Shown: positions 9,177 to 17,597, counted from the first letter of the stretch. The stretch is 64,000 nt of DNA from Cellulomonas sp. C5510 (GCF_019797765.1 NZ_CP081862.1:806001-870000), one strand, 5' to 3'. Numbers and translations: made by a program. Notes: a model not told the origin generated them from the sequence alone.

Positions 9177-10496
9177 GTGCCGCGCCCCGACCTCGACGCC
9201 GACCTCGACGCCGACCCCGACGCCCCCGGCTGGCGACGACCGTCCCTGACCGCCGACCAGCGCCGGTACGACGCGCTGCTCGCGGCCGGCCTGCTGGTCG
9301 GCGGGGTGCTCAGCCTCGCGCTCGGCGGCACCGCCGGGATGTACGACGACCCGGCCGAGGGTTGGGTGGCGGTGCTGTGCGTGCTCGCCGTCACCGCACC
9401 TCTGGCGGTGCGCCGGCGGTGGCCCGCCGCCGTCGCGGTAGCCGTCGCGGCGGCGTTCGTCGTGGTCGGCGAGCTGCGCGTCCCGGAGACCCTGTTCTCG
9501 AACATCGCCCTGTTCATGGCGCTGTACACGGTCGGTGCCTGGGACCCGCGGCGGACGCGGGCCCTCGTCGTGCGCGGCGTCGTGGTCGTCGCGATGTTCG
9601 TGTGGCTGCTGATCGCCATGTTCCAGGCGGTCACCGACCCCGAGGGGATCGAGGGCTTCTCCAACGCCGGGGCGTTCTCGCCGCTCGTCGCGTTCCTGCT
9701 GATCCAGCTGCTCACCAACGTCCTGTACTTCGCCGGCGCCTGGTGGTTCGGCGACCACGCGTGGAACGCCGCACGGGAGCGCGCCCGCACCGACTGGCGG
9801 GGCCGGCTGCTCGTCGGGGAGCGCCGCCGCGTCGAGGAGCAGGCCGTGGCGATCGAGCGGCTGCGGCTGGCGCGTGAGCTGCACGACGCCGTCGCGCACC
9901 ACGTGTCGATGATGGGCGTGCAGGCGGCCGCCGCCCGCACCCTGCTCGGCGTGGACCCGGGGCGCGCCGCGGCAGCGCTCGAGCAGGTCGAGGACTCCGC
10001 CCGGGAGGCCGTCGACGAGCTGCACGGGCTGCTGACGACCCTGCGCGACACCCCGGTGCCCGAGCCGGGCGAGGCGGCGGTGGGCTCGCTCGGCGTCGAC
10101 CGGCTCCCGGAGCTGGTCCGGCAGGCCACGGACAACGGTCTCGAGGCCCAGTTCCAGGTCGTGGGGGAGCCGGTGCGCGTGCCGCCGCTGACGTCGCTCA
10201 ACCTGTACCGGATCTGCCAGGAGGCGCTGACGAACGTCCGCAAGCACGCCGGGACGGGCGCGCGGGTGGACGTCCGGCTGCGCTACGACGGCGCCGCGGT
10301 GGAGCTCGAGGTGGCGGACGACGGCACCGGCGGCCGGCGCGTCGGCCGGGGGACGTCGGGCGGGCTCGGGCTGGTCGGGATGCGGGAACGGGTCGCCGCG
10401 GACGGCGGCACGCTGGAGACCGGGGCGCGGGGCCGCGGCGGCTACCTGGTGCGGGCGCGGGTGCCGCTCGCACCGCGGACGGGAGGAGCGCGATGA
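9177..10496 (+). CDS. Sensor histidine kinase, HisKA_3 (NarL-partner) family
   Basis: About 439 residues from the leaderless GTG at 9177. Five to six hydrophobic segments (about residues 33-55, 62-78, 83-100, 107-121, 130-150, 168-190) precede the dimerisation helix RLARELHDAVAHHVSMM with phospho-acceptor His236, and a HATPase domain with NLYRICQEALTNVRKHA (N box) and ADDGTGG plus GLGLVGMRERV (G boxes). It autophosphorylates and signals to the response regulator whose ATG overlaps its stop by 4 nt. Signal unknown. The linked ABC exporter genes downstream suggest envelope-stress or drug-export control, which is inference. Confidence 0.93.
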   Translation: MPRPDLDADLDADPDAPGWRRPSLTADQRRYDALLAAGLLVGGVLSLALGGTAGMYDDPAEGWVAVLCVLAVTAPLAVRRRWPAAVAVAVAAAFVVVGELRVPETLFSNIALFMALYTVGAWDPRRTRALVVRGVVVVAMFVWLLIAMFQAVTDPEGIEGFSNAGAFSPLVAFLLIQLLTNVLYFAGAWWFGDHAWNAARERARTDWRGRLLVGERRRVEEQAVAIERLRLARELHDAVAHHVSMMGVQAAAARTLLGVDPGRAAAALEQVEDSAREAVDELHGLLTTLRDTPVPEPGEAAVGSLGVDRLPELVRQATDNGLEAQFQVVGEPVRVPPLTSLNLYRICQEALTNVRKHAGTGARVDVRLRYDGAAVELEVADDGTGGRRVGRGTSGGLGLVGMRERVAADGGTLETGARGRGGYLVRARVPLAPRTGGAR

Positions 10497-11218
10497 CGCA
10501 GCAGGAGGCCGCGGGCACGCCCCGGACGGCGGGGTCGGTGCGGGTGCTGCTCGCCGACGACCAGGCCCTGCTGCGCGCCGGCCTCGCGACGATCCTCGGC
10601 GCCGCGCCGGACCTGGAGGTCGTCGGCGAAGCAGGCACCGGCCGGGAAGCCGTCGACCTGGCCCGCGCGCTGCGCCCCGACGTGGTCTGCATGGACGTGC
10701 AGATGCCGGACATGGACGGCCTCGAGGCCACCCGCCGCATCGTCGCGGACCCGGACGTCACCGCGGCGGTGCTCGTGCTCACCACGTTCAACCGCGACGA
10801 CTACCTGCTGGAGTCGCTCCAGGCCGGCGCCGCGGGGTTCCTGCTGAAGAACTCCCGCCCCGAGCAGCTCGCCGACGCGGTGCGCGCGGTCGCCGCCGGA
10901 GACGCCCTGCTGTCGCCGGAGGTCACGCGGGCGGTCATCGCCCGGGCCGTCGGGGCGGGCGTGGCCTCCACCCCGGGCCGGAGCGCCGCCGCGGGTCCGC
11001 ACGGGGGCGGGCGCCTCTCGGCCGCCGGGCTGACCGAGCGCGAGACGGAGGTCCTGCGGCTCGTCGCCCGCGGGATGAGCAACGACGAGATCGCCGCGGA
11101 GCTCGTGCTGGGACGGGCCACGGTGAAGACGCACGTCTCGAACCTGCTGATGAAGCTCGGCCTGCGTGACCGGGTGCAGGCCGTGGTGTTCGCCTACCAG
11201 AACGGCCTCGCGGACTGA
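10493..11218 (+). CDS. Response regulator, NarL/FixJ family
   Basis: The 241-residue protein has an N-terminal receiver domain (VRVLLADDQALLR at about 16-28, phospho-Asp68 in VVCMDVQMPDMDG, Lys in FLLKNS) and a C-terminal LuxR-type HTH (LTERETEVLRLVARGMSNDEI onwards, about 178-222). A Gly/Ala/Pro-rich linker separates them. ATGA overlap with the kinase shows co-translation. A strong hairpin follows at 11227-11254, so the exporter genes downstream probably have their own promoter and may be a target of this regulator. Confidence 0.95.
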   Translation: MTQQEAAGTPRTAGSVRVLLADDQALLRAGLATILGAAPDLEVVGEAGTGREAVDLARALRPDVVCMDVQMPDMDGLEATRRIVADPDVTAAVLVLTTFNRDDYLLESLQAGAAGFLLKNSRPEQLADAVRAVAAGDALLSPEVTRAVIARAVGAGVASTPGRSAAAGPHGGGRLSAAGLTERETEVLRLVARGMSNDEIAAELVLGRATVKTHVSNLLMKLGLRDRVQAVVFAYQNGLAD

Positions 11219-11226
11219 CGCGTGCG

Positions 11227-11254
11227 GCGCCCTCCGCCGCGGGGCGGAGGGCGC
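11227..11254 (+). terminator. Hairpin terminator after the two-component operon
   Basis: A perfect 12-bp stem, GCGCCCTCCGCC with its complement, and a GCGG tetraloop lie 9 nt after the response-regulator stop codon. No T-run is visible. Confidence 0.6.
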
Positions 11255-11337
11255 AGGTTCCGCCGCCCGGCTGAGGCGCACGCAGCCCCCGATCCCTAGC
11301 GTTGACCGAGGACGACGCAGGAGAACGGGAGACGGAC

Positions 11338-12276
11338 ATGTTGCGACTCGACGGCATCCACCGGTCCTTCGGGGACCGCCTGGTGCTGGACGACGTGGGC
11401 TTCGAGGTGCAGCGCGGCAAGCTGACGGGGTTCGTCGGCGGCAACGGCGCGGGCAAGACCACGACCATGCGGATCGTGCTGGGGGTGCTGTCGGCCGACT
11501 CCGGCACGGTGACGCTCGACGGCAAGCCCCTCGGTGAGGACCAGCGGCGCGGGTTCGGCTACATGCCGGAGGAGCGCGGGCTGTACCCGAAGATGAAGGT
11601 GCTGGAGCAGATCGCCTACCTGGCGCGGCTGCACGGGTACGACCGGCGCAGCGCCACCGAGCGGGCGCGCGAGCTGCTCGAGAAGCTCGGCCTGGCCGAG
11701 CGGCTGGACGACCCGGTCGACGACCTGTCGCTCGGCAACCAGCAGCGGGCCCAGATCGCCGCTGCGCTGGTGCACGAGCCGGAGGTCCTCATCCTCGACG
11801 AGCCGTTCTCCGGCCTCGACCCGATGGCGGTCGACGTCGTGCTCGGGGTGCTGTCCGAGCACGCGGCCCGGGGCGTGCCGGTGCTGTTCTCCTCGCACCA
11901 GCTCGACGTGGTCGAGCGGCTCTGCGACGACGTCGTCGTCATCGCCGGCGGGAAGATCCGCGCGGCGGGGGAGAAGGAGGCGCTGCGCGCCCGGTACTCC
12001 GAGCCCCGGTACGAGATCACGTCCGGCGGCGACATGGGCTGGCTGCGTTCCGAGCCCGGTGTCCGAGTCGTCGAGTTCGACGGCGGCTATGCGCTGTTCG
12101 ACGCGGACGAGCCGACCGCCCAGCGGGTGCTGCGCGCCGCGCTCGACGCCGCGCCGGTCAGCCAGTTCACCCCCGTGCGCCCGCGGCTCGCGGAGATCTT
12201 CCGCGACATCGTCACCGACGAGCAGCGCCACGACGAGGAGCCCGCCGGCGCGCGGGAGAAGGAGACCGCCCGATGA
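11338..12276 (+). CDS. ABC transporter ATP-binding protein (ABC-2 exporter, NatA-like)
   Basis: 312 residues from ATG 11338, chosen because GGGAGA lies 6 nt upstream; an in-frame TTG 36 nt earlier is less likely. Walker A is GGNGAGKTTTM (about 35-45), signature LSLGNQQRAQIAAAL (about 128-142), Walker B ILDEPFSGLDP (about 151-161) and switch His in SSHQLD. The C-terminal about 95 residues form the DUF4162-like extension common in NatA/CcmA-type exporter ATPases. It pairs with the permease overlapping its stop codon. Substrate is unknown; sodium or drug efflux are the family norms. Confidence 0.93.
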   Translation: MLRLDGIHRSFGDRLVLDDVGFEVQRGKLTGFVGGNGAGKTTTMRIVLGVLSADSGTVTLDGKPLGEDQRRGFGYMPEERGLYPKMKVLEQIAYLARLHGYDRRSATERARELLEKLGLAERLDDPVDDLSLGNQQRAQIAAALVHEPEVLILDEPFSGLDPMAVDVVLGVLSEHAARGVPVLFSSHQLDVVERLCDDVVVIAGGKIRAAGEKEALRARYSEPRYEITSGGDMGWLRSEPGVRVVEFDGGYALFDADEPTAQRVLRAALDAAPVSQFTPVRPRLAEIFRDIVTDEQRHDEEPAGAREKETAR

Positions 12277-13406
12277 CGTCCCCCACCGCCCCGCGGCCCG
12301 CCCGTCCCGCGACGCCCAGCGCCGTGCAGAGCACGCTCATGGTCGCCGAACGGGAGATCGTGACGCAGATCCGCACCAAGTCGTTCCTCATCTCGACGGG
12401 TGTCCTGCTGCTGCTGGTGCTCGGCGGCATCGTGCTGACCTCGCTGCTGGGCGACAAGCTCGGCGGCGGTGACACCAAGGTCGCCGTCGTGCCCGCGACG
12501 GCGTCGGTGATCGCCGACGTGGACGGCCTGGAGCCGGTCGACGCCGCCGACGAGGACGAGGCCCGCGCCCTCGTCGAGTCCGAGGAGGTGTCGGCCGCGA
12601 TCCTCCCCGACGAGGACGCCGGCAACCCGCTCGGTATCGTCGTCGTCGGCCTGGACTCCGCGCCGGACGGCGTGGTCGGGGCGCTCGCCGTGACCCCGCC
12701 CGTGGAGCTGCTGGACGACTCCGCGACGCCCGACGGGTTGCGGTACCTCGTCTCCCTGCTGTTCGGCCTGGTGTTCCTCATGGCCGCGTCGTCGTTCGGC
12801 GGCACCATCGCGCAGAACACCGTGCAGGAGAAGCAGTCCCGCATCGTCGAGATCCTGCTGTCGACCGTCCCGCCCCGGGCGCTGCTCGCCGGCAAGATCC
12901 TCGGCAACACCGTGCTCGCCGTCGGGCAGATCGCGGCGATCGCGGCGGTGGCCGTCGTCGGCCTGGTCGTCACCGGTCAGGACGACGTGCTGAGCCTGGT
13001 CGGCGCGCCCGTCGCCTGGTTCGTGCTGTTCTTCCTCGTCGGGTTCGTGCTGCTCGCGGCGATGTTCGCCTCCGCGGCCTCGCTGGTGTCGCGCATCGAG
13101 GACACCGGCTCCGTGCTGACGCCGGTCATCATGCTGGTGATGATCCCGTACTTCGGTGTCATCTTCTTCAACGACAACGACACCGTGCTGACGGTCATGT
13201 CGTACGTGCCGTTCAGCGCCGCCGTCGGGATGCCGGTGCGGCTGTTCCTCGGCGAGGCGTCCTGGTGGGAGCCGCTGCTGTCGCTCGCGGTGCTCGTGGT
13301 GTCCGCGGCGGTCGTCACCGCGATCGGCGCCCGCATCTACGAGCGGTCCGTGCTCCGCACCGGGCGGCGCGTGAAGCTGTCGGAGGCGCTCGCCAAGGCG
13401 GCCTGA
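12273..13406 (+). CDS. ABC-2 family permease (NatB-like)
   Basis: The 377-residue membrane protein has one N-terminal helix (residues about 37-60, FLISTGVLLLLVLGGIVLTSLL), an extracytoplasmic domain of about 110 residues, then five C-terminal helices including NTVQEKQSRIVEILLSTVPPRALLAGKILGN, the conserved ABC-2 coupling region. Its ATG overlaps the ATPase stop by 4 nt (ATGA), so ATPase and permease are made together as an exporter. The gene is followed by a bidirectional hairpin. Confidence 0.92.
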   Translation: MTSPTAPRPARPATPSAVQSTLMVAEREIVTQIRTKSFLISTGVLLLLVLGGIVLTSLLGDKLGGGDTKVAVVPATASVIADVDGLEPVDAADEDEARALVESEEVSAAILPDEDAGNPLGIVVVGLDSAPDGVVGALAVTPPVELLDDSATPDGLRYLVSLLFGLVFLMAASSFGGTIAQNTVQEKQSRIVEILLSTVPPRALLAGKILGNTVLAVGQIAAIAAVAVVGLVVTGQDDVLSLVGAPVAWFVLFFLVGFVLLAAMFASAASLVSRIEDTGSVLTPVIMLVMIPYFGVIFFNDNDTVLTVMSYVPFSAAVGMPVRLFLGEASWWEPLLSLAVLVVSAAVVTAIGARIYERSVLRTGRRVKLSEALAKAA

Positions 13407-13420
13407 CCGACCCGTACCGG

Positions 13421-13455
13421 CGCGCGCGGCACCCGGGAGGGGGGTGCCGCGCGCG
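13421..13455. terminator. Bidirectional hairpin between convergent permease and marR genes
   Basis: A 14-bp perfect inverted repeat, CGCGCGCGGCACCC with its complement, is separated by 7 nt. It lies between two convergent genes (stops at 13406 and 13531) and so probably ends both transcripts. Confidence 0.65.
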
Positions 13456-13530
13456 TCTGCGTGCCGGGGCGTCGGTCGGGGCCGGGCCGAGGTCCGTGCC
13501 GGGGGCAGGGCACGCGCTGAGGGCACGCGC

Positions 13531-14061
13531 TCAGGGCGTGTCGAAGGGCGCGACCAGCGTGCGCAGCAGGTCCGCGAGCCGCTCCCGGTCCGCGTCCGGC
13601 AGGCCGGCGAGCAGCCCCGCCTCCACCTCCAGCAGCGTCGACATCGCCGCGTCCACCCGGGCGCGGCCGTCGTCCGTCAGGCGCACGAGGACGCCCCGGC
13701 GGTCCTCCGGGGACGGCAACCGCTCCACCAGCGCGCGCGAGGCCAGCCGGTCGATGCGGTTCGTCATGGTGCCGCTCGTCACGAGCGTCTGCGTCAGCAG
13801 GGCACCCGGCGACATCCGGTACGGCGCCCCCGCCCGGCGCAGGGCGGACAGCACGTCGAACTCCCACGGCTCCAGGCCGTGGCGCGCGAACGCCTGCCGC
13901 CGCGCCAGGTCCAGGTGCCGCGACAGCCGGGTCACCCGGGACAGCACCGCCAGCGGCGCGACGTCCAGGTCCGGCCGCTCGCGGGCCCACGCCGCGACGA
14001 TCCGGTCGACCTCGTCCGCCGGGTCGTCCCCACGCGGGGAGGGAGGGGCGGCAGCCGACAT
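13531..14061 (-). CDS. MarR-family transcriptional regulator
   Basis: The 176-residue winged-helix protein has LEPWEFDVLSALRRAG, SPGALLTQTLVTSGTMTNRIDRL (recognition region) and the wing SPEDRRGVLVRLTDDGR, all typical MarR features. It likely binds as a dimer and responds to a small phenolic or lipophilic ligand; the target is unknown. Start ATG 14061 is 7 nt after TAGCCT (14069-14074), so it is probably leaderless. It converges with the ABC exporter genes and is tandem with the TetR gene. Confidence 0.93.
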   Translation of the reverse strand: MSAAAPPSPRGDDPADEVDRIVAAWARERPDLDVAPLAVLSRVTRLSRHLDLARRQAFARHGLEPWEFDVLSALRRAGAPYRMSPGALLTQTLVTSGTMTNRIDRLASRALVERLPSPEDRRGVLVRLTDDGRARVDAAMSTLLEVEAGLLAGLPDADRERLADLLRTLVAPFDTP

Positions 14062-14068
14062 GCGGGCG

Positions 14069-14074
14069 AGGCTA
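14069..14074 (-). promoter_or_regulatory. Probable leaderless -10 box of the MarR gene
   Basis: On the minus strand, TAGCCT is followed by 7 nt and then the ATG. Confidence 0.5.
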
Positions 14075-14125
14075 CCCGCTGCGCGCGGACGGACCCCCGC
14101 AGGGCACGCCGTCGGCGGCGCCGGC

Positions 14126-14821
14126 TCAGTCCGCGGGTGCGGCCGCCGCGCCGCCCCGCGTGGCCGCCGGGCGCCTCGCGGCCTCGGTCGTCAGCGTCGG
14201 GCGCCGTTCCATGCCCGAAAGGCCGTTCCAGGCCAGGTTCACGAGCGCCGCCGCGACGTCCGCCTTCTTCGGGCTGCGCGCGTCCAGCCAGTGCTGCCCG
14301 GTCAGCGCCACCATCCCCACCAGCATCTGCGCGTAGATCGGCGCCGTCCGCGGGTCCAGCTGCTGCTTGCGGAACTGCTCCGCCAGCAGGTGCTCGACCT
14401 GCGTCGCGACGTCCCCGATCAGGCTGGAGAACGTCCCCGTGGCCTGCGCGACCGGCGAGTCCCGCACGAGGATCCGGAACCCGTCCTCGGAGTCCTCGAT
14501 GTAGCCCAGCAGCGCCAGCGCCGACCGCTCGACCATGACCTTGGGGTGCCCGCCCTCGTCCAGCGCCCCGGACAGCGCGCTCGTCAGCGCCTGGATCTCC
14601 CGGTCGACGACGACCGCGTAGATCCCCTCCTTGCCCCCGAAGTGCTCGTACACGACCGGCTTCGACACCTCGGCGCGCGCCGCGATCTCCTCGATCGAGG
14701 TCCCCTCGAACCCCTTCTCGGCGAACAGGCGGCGGCTGACGGCCAGCAGCTGCTCGCGCCGCTGCGTCGCGGTCATGCGGGCGCGCGTCGCCTTCGGGCT
14801 GCGGCGGGGCTCGGCGGTCAT
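14126..14821 (-). CDS. TetR/AcrR-family transcriptional regulator
   Basis: The 231-residue protein has the N-terminal TetR HTH, QRREQLLAVSRRLFAEKGFEG then TSIEEIAARAEVSKPVVYEHFGGKEGIYA (residues about 20-68), followed by a helical ligand-binding/dimerisation domain and an Ala-rich tail. A TetR gene next to tRNA-Gln and glmU is a conserved actinobacterial arrangement (compare Rv1019 in M. tuberculosis). The regulated gene is unknown. Confidence 0.93.
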   Translation of the reverse strand: MTAEPRRSPKATRARMTATQRREQLLAVSRRLFAEKGFEGTSIEEIAARAEVSKPVVYEHFGGKEGIYAVVVDREIQALTSALSGALDEGGHPKVMVERSALALLGYIEDSEDGFRILVRDSPVAQATGTFSSLIGDVATQVEHLLAEQFRKQQLDPRTAPIYAQMLVGMVALTGQHWLDARSPKKADVAAALVNLAWNGLSGMERRPTLTTEAARRPAATRGGAAAAPAD

Positions 14822-14928
14822 CCGGCCATCCTGTCAGGCCCGGCGCCCGCCCGGGGGGCGCTGCGTCGCGCGACGTCTCCGCCTGGCAGACTGGCGGCCG
14901 ACGCGGGCGCCCTCCTGGCGGCCCGCGG

Positions 14929-15000
14929 TCCGCCCTGGTGTAACGGCAGCACGCAGGCCTTTGGAGCCTTGCGGTCCGGGTTCGAATCCTGGGGGCGGAG
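14929..15000 (+). tRNA. tRNA-Gln (anticodon TTG)
   Basis: A 72-nt cloverleaf. The acceptor stem TCCGCCC (14929-14935) pairs with GGGCGGA (14993-14999), followed by discriminator G. The D arm is GTGTAACGGCAGCAC, the anticodon loop CTTTGGA gives anticodon TTG, and the T loop is GGTTCGAATCC. CCA is not encoded. It is followed after about 280 nt by the PTS locus that appears inserted between this tRNA and glmU. Confidence 0.93.
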
Positions 15001-15011
15001 CCCGTCCGGCG

Positions 15012-15185
15012 TCAGCGCGGCGCAGTGCGCCGGGCCACGGTCCGCTCGTGCAGCTCCTCGCGCTGCTCCTCGTCGTCCATCACCAGCCACACGAGCCCGC
15101 AGTTCTGCGGGCCGTCCGCCCCGGGGAAGCACAGGGTGCAGGCGTCGCCCGGCCGGATCGGGCACTTCGGGACCGGGTGTCCCAT
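15012..15185 (-). CDS. Small conserved cysteine-containing protein (57 aa)
   Basis: Reads MGHPVPKCPIRPGDACTLCF and ends in a charged helix (MDDEEQREELHERTVARR). AAGGAG lies 5 nt before the ATG at 15185, which supports expression. Four Cys residues (positions 8, 17, 20 and 29), two of them as CTLC, could bind zinc. Similar short proteins of unknown function (I recall DUF6767) occur in Actinobacteria; that name is from memory. It overlaps nothing on this strand and sits between tRNA-Gln and ptsI. Confidence 0.75.
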   Translation of the reverse strand: MGHPVPKCPIRPGDACTLCFPGADGPQNCGLVWLVMDDEEQREELHERTVARRTAPR

Positions 15186-15244
15186 GGCGGCTCCTTCGTG
15201 GGCGCGAGCAGGGCGCGCCCTCGGCGAGCGTACGCCGGCGCGCG

Positions 15245-15282
15245 GGCTCCGGGCGGGGGCGTCGCGGCCCCCGCCCGGAGCC
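15245..15282 (-). terminator. Strong hairpin terminator after ptsI
   Basis: A perfect 16-bp inverted repeat (15245-15260 with 15267-15282) and a 6-nt loop begin immediately after the ptsI stop codon on the minus strand. It probably ends the ptsH-ptsI transcript before the small downstream gene. Confidence 0.7.
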
Positions 15283-15284
15283 GG

Positions 15285-17030
15285 TCACTCCCCGAGCAGC
15301 ACCCGCGCCGCGTCGGCGTCGAGCAGCTCCCGCACCGCCGCCCGGCCCGCCGCGGCGTCCGGCGCGGCGAGCGCGGCGTCCGCCATCGCGCGGCACCGGT
15401 CGAGGGTGTGGGCGCGCAGCGCGTACCGCGCGGCGGGCACCCGCCCGGCGGCCATCGACAGGGACGTGATGCCGAGACCCGCGAGCACGAGCGCCATGAG
15501 CGGGTCGGAGGCCGACTCGCCGCACACACCCACGGGCTTGCCGAGCGCCGAACCCGCGCGGGCGGTCGCGGCCACGAGGTCGAGCACCGCGGGCTGCCAC
15601 GGGTCCAGCAGGTCGGCGAGCTCGCCGCGCAGCCGGTCCGCCGCCATCGTGTACTGCGCGAGGTCGTTGGTGCCGAGGGACACGAAGTCGACCTCCGCGA
15701 GGATCGCCTCGGCCCGCAGGGCGGCGGCGGGGACCTCGACCATGACGCCGACCCGCTCGACGCCGGCGGCGCGGGCGGCGGTCGCGAACGCGCGGGCCTC
15801 CGCGGGGGTGGCGATCATCGGCGCCATCACCCAGACGTCCGCACGGCGCTCGGCGGGCAGGGACCGGACGACCGCTCCCAGGGCCTCGAGCTGTCGCTCG
15901 ACGACGCCCGGCACGCTGCGCACCAGCCGGTAGCCGCGCACGCCGAGCGCGGGGTTCTCCTCGTCGGGCTGCGTGGCGAAGGCCAGCGGCTTGTCGGCGC
16001 CCGCGTCGAGGGTGCGGATGACGACCTTGCGGCCGGCGTAGGCCTCGACGACCTCCGCGTACGCGGACTGCTGCGCGGCGACGGTCGGCTCGGTGCGCGC
16101 GTCGAGGAACAGCACCTCGGTGCGGAACAGGCCGACGCCCTCGCTGCGGGGCGCGGCGTCGCGGGCGTCGGCGGGCGTGCCGACGTTCGCGAGCAGCGGC
16201 AGGGCGTGGCCGTCGGCGGTGGCGCCGGGGCCGTCGACGGCGCGGATCTCCTCCTCGGCCGCAGCGCGGCGCGCGACCACGGCGACCGCCTCGGGCGACG
16301 GGTCGGGCTCGACGGTGCCGGCGGCGGCGTCGACGAGCACCGGGGTGCCGGTGGCCAGCGAGGTCGCGCCTGCCACGCGCACGACGCACGGCAGCCCGAG
16401 CTGCCCCGCGACGATGGCGGTGTGCGAGGTCGGCCCGCCGAGCTCCGTGACGATCGCGGCGACCTTCGTCAGGTCCAGCGCCGCGGTGTCGGCGGGCGAG
16501 AGGTCCTCCGCGACGACGACCGCGGGGCCGTCCAACGGCGCCAGTCCCGGCTCGGGGACGCCCAGCAGCCGGGCGACAGCACGGTGCCGGACGCTGCGCA
16601 GGTCCGTCGCGCGCTCGGCCAGGTCGCCGCCCGCGGCGGTGAACGCGGCCGCGAAACCCTCGACCGCCTGGTCGACCGCGGTGGCCGGCCCGTGGCCGGC
16701 GTGCACCAGGCGCGCGGCCTCGGCGGCGAGCGCCGGGTCGCCGGCCATCGTCGCCGCGGCCTCCAGCATGTGGCGCAGGTCCTCGTTGCCGGTCGCGGCG
16801 GCGCGAGCCCGCAGGTCGTCGCCGACCTCCCCCAGCACCGCACGCAGACGCGCCTCGGCGGCGTCCGGGTCGGCGGGGGCGGGCTCGTCGGCCGGCACCT
16901 GGGGCGCGGGGGCGACGCGTGCCACCGGGGCGACAGCGCAGCCGCGGCCGACGCCGATGCCGCGCAGCGGGCCGCCGGTCACGGGCTGGGCCGTGGGACG
17001 GGCCACGGGTCCGTCGCCGGCGGCGCTCAC
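15285..17030 (-). CDS. ptsI: PTS phosphoenolpyruvate-protein phosphotransferase (Enzyme I)
   Basis: The 581-residue cytoplasmic enzyme takes phosphate from phosphoenolpyruvate and passes it to HPr. Phospho-His203 lies in TELGGPTSHTAIVAGQLG. The C-terminal PEP-binding TIM barrel shows EGVGLFRTEVLFLD, VIRTLDAGADKPL, FVSLGTNDLAQY and the active Cys in PVGVCGESASDP. The GTG start at 17030 overlaps the ptsH stop by 4 nt. Both genes lie behind a RAT/terminator leader, so expression probably depends on the BglG-type antiterminator at 23328-24194. The N-terminal about 20 residues are an unconserved extension. Confidence 0.96.
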   Translation of the reverse strand: MSAAGDGPVARPTAQPVTGGPLRGIGVGRGCAVAPVARVAPAPQVPADEPAPADPDAAEARLRAVLGEVGDDLRARAAATGNEDLRHMLEAAATMAGDPALAAEAARLVHAGHGPATAVDQAVEGFAAAFTAAGGDLAERATDLRSVRHRAVARLLGVPEPGLAPLDGPAVVVAEDLSPADTAALDLTKVAAIVTELGGPTSHTAIVAGQLGLPCVVRVAGATSLATGTPVLVDAAAGTVEPDPSPEAVAVVARRAAAEEEIRAVDGPGATADGHALPLLANVGTPADARDAAPRSEGVGLFRTEVLFLDARTEPTVAAQQSAYAEVVEAYAGRKVVIRTLDAGADKPLAFATQPDEENPALGVRGYRLVRSVPGVVERQLEALGAVVRSLPAERRADVWVMAPMIATPAEARAFATAARAAGVERVGVMVEVPAAALRAEAILAEVDFVSLGTNDLAQYTMAADRLRGELADLLDPWQPAVLDLVAATARAGSALGKPVGVCGESASDPLMALVLAGLGITSLSMAAGRVPAARYALRAHTLDRCRAMADAALAAPDAAAGRAAVRELLDADAARVLLGE

Positions 17031-17305
17031 GCCTGACCGACCAGGTCGAGGTCCGACGCCAGCAGCGCGGCCAGCTCGTCCAGCAGCGGTCCGGCGTCGG
17101 CCGACTCGGCGGACAGCACGACCTCCTCGCCGTGCTGCAGCTTGAGGCCCATCACCGACAGGATGCTCGCGGCGTCCACGGCCGGCTCGCCGTCACGGCC
17201 GATCTGCACGGCGTGCCCGCCGTCCGCGGCGGCGCGGGTGAGGACGGACGCGGGGCGGGCGTGCAGGCCGGTGGCGGTCGCGATGCGCGCTCGACGGTGA
17301 GGCAT
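17027..17305 (-). CDS. ptsH: PTS phosphocarrier protein HPr
   Basis: The 92-residue HPr carries phosphate from EI to EIIA domains. Catalytic His15 lies in ATATGLHARPAS; Ser47 in AASILSVMGL corresponds to the regulatory Ser46 of other HPr proteins, though no HPr kinase gene is visible. Start ATG 17305 was chosen over an upstream in-frame start (17359) because it matches the HPr family N-terminus and follows AAAGGGA; the upstream stretch overlaps the terminator. Co-transcribed with ptsI. Confidence 0.96.
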   Translation of the reverse strand: MPHRRARIATATGLHARPASVLTRAAADGGHAVQIGRDGEPAVDAASILSVMGLKLQHGEEVVLSAESADAGPLLDELAALLASDLDLVGQA

Positions 17306-17356
17306 GGAGGTCCCTTTCTCGTCCGGCGCCCGGCGGTGGGCGACGTCCCAGGGCAA

Positions 17357-17403
17357 CAAAAAAGACCTGAGGCGTCCGACGTGGTGCCGGTGCCTCAGGT
17401 CTT
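17357..17403 (-). terminator. Intrinsic terminator in the ptsH leader, antagonised by the RAT
   Basis: On the minus strand AAGACCTGAGGC (17392-17403) pairs with its complement (17362-17373), followed by a run of six T. This is a textbook rho-independent terminator about 50 nt upstream of the ptsH start. Its 5' arm overlaps the 3' end of the RAT by 7 nt, so RAT folding excludes terminator folding. Confidence 0.88.
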
Positions 17404-17427
17404 GCCTGATCCGCTCAGTAACAACCC
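17397..17427 (-). promoter_or_regulatory. RAT (ribonucleic antiterminator) site in the ptsHI leader
   Basis: The minus strand reads GGGTTGTTACTGAGCGG then ATCAGGCAAGACCT. This matches the RAT recognised by LicT/BglG proteins (GGATTGTTACTG with AGGCAAAACC on the opposite strand of a short stem). It starts just after a predicted promoter and overlaps the terminator. Binding of dimeric antiterminator would allow read-through into ptsH-ptsI. Confidence 0.85.
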
Positions 17428-17438
17428 TGGTGCGCCCA

Positions 17439-17468
17439 GTTCTACGGCGACCGGGGGCGCGGCGTCAA
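17439..17468 (-). promoter_or_regulatory. Predicted ptsHI promoter
   Basis: The minus strand carries TTGACG (17463-17468), an 18-nt spacer and TAGAAC (17439-17444). Transcription would start a few nucleotides before the RAT at 17427, as expected for a BglG-type leader. Confidence 0.5.
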
Positions 17469-17568
17469 ACCCCGTGCCCAGGACGGTGCCTCGGCCCCCG
17501 CTACTTGCGTTCCCTGCCACGGCAGGGGCATGCTGCCGCCCGAAGCACCTGCTTCATCCACGGCCACA

Positions 17569-17597
17569 GGGTTGTTACTCCTCGCGGAGGCAAGATC
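17569..17597 (+). promoter_or_regulatory. RAT site in the leader of the beta-glucoside PTS operon
   Basis: The plus strand reads GGGTTGTTACTCCTCGCGG then AGGCAAGATC, with the two conserved RAT halves GGGTTGTTACT and AGGCAAGA. It lies about 320 nt upstream of the EIIBC start. Together with the ptsHI copy it gives two divergent RATs 142 nt apart, both probably served by the antiterminator encoded at the operon end. Confidence 0.82.

Noticed and set aside
17512..17527. CCCTGCC-AC-GGCAGGG palindrome in the divergent PTS intergenic region as an operator.
   Set aside because: A single short GC palindrome in GC-rich DNA with no second copy; the RAT sites already explain the regulation.
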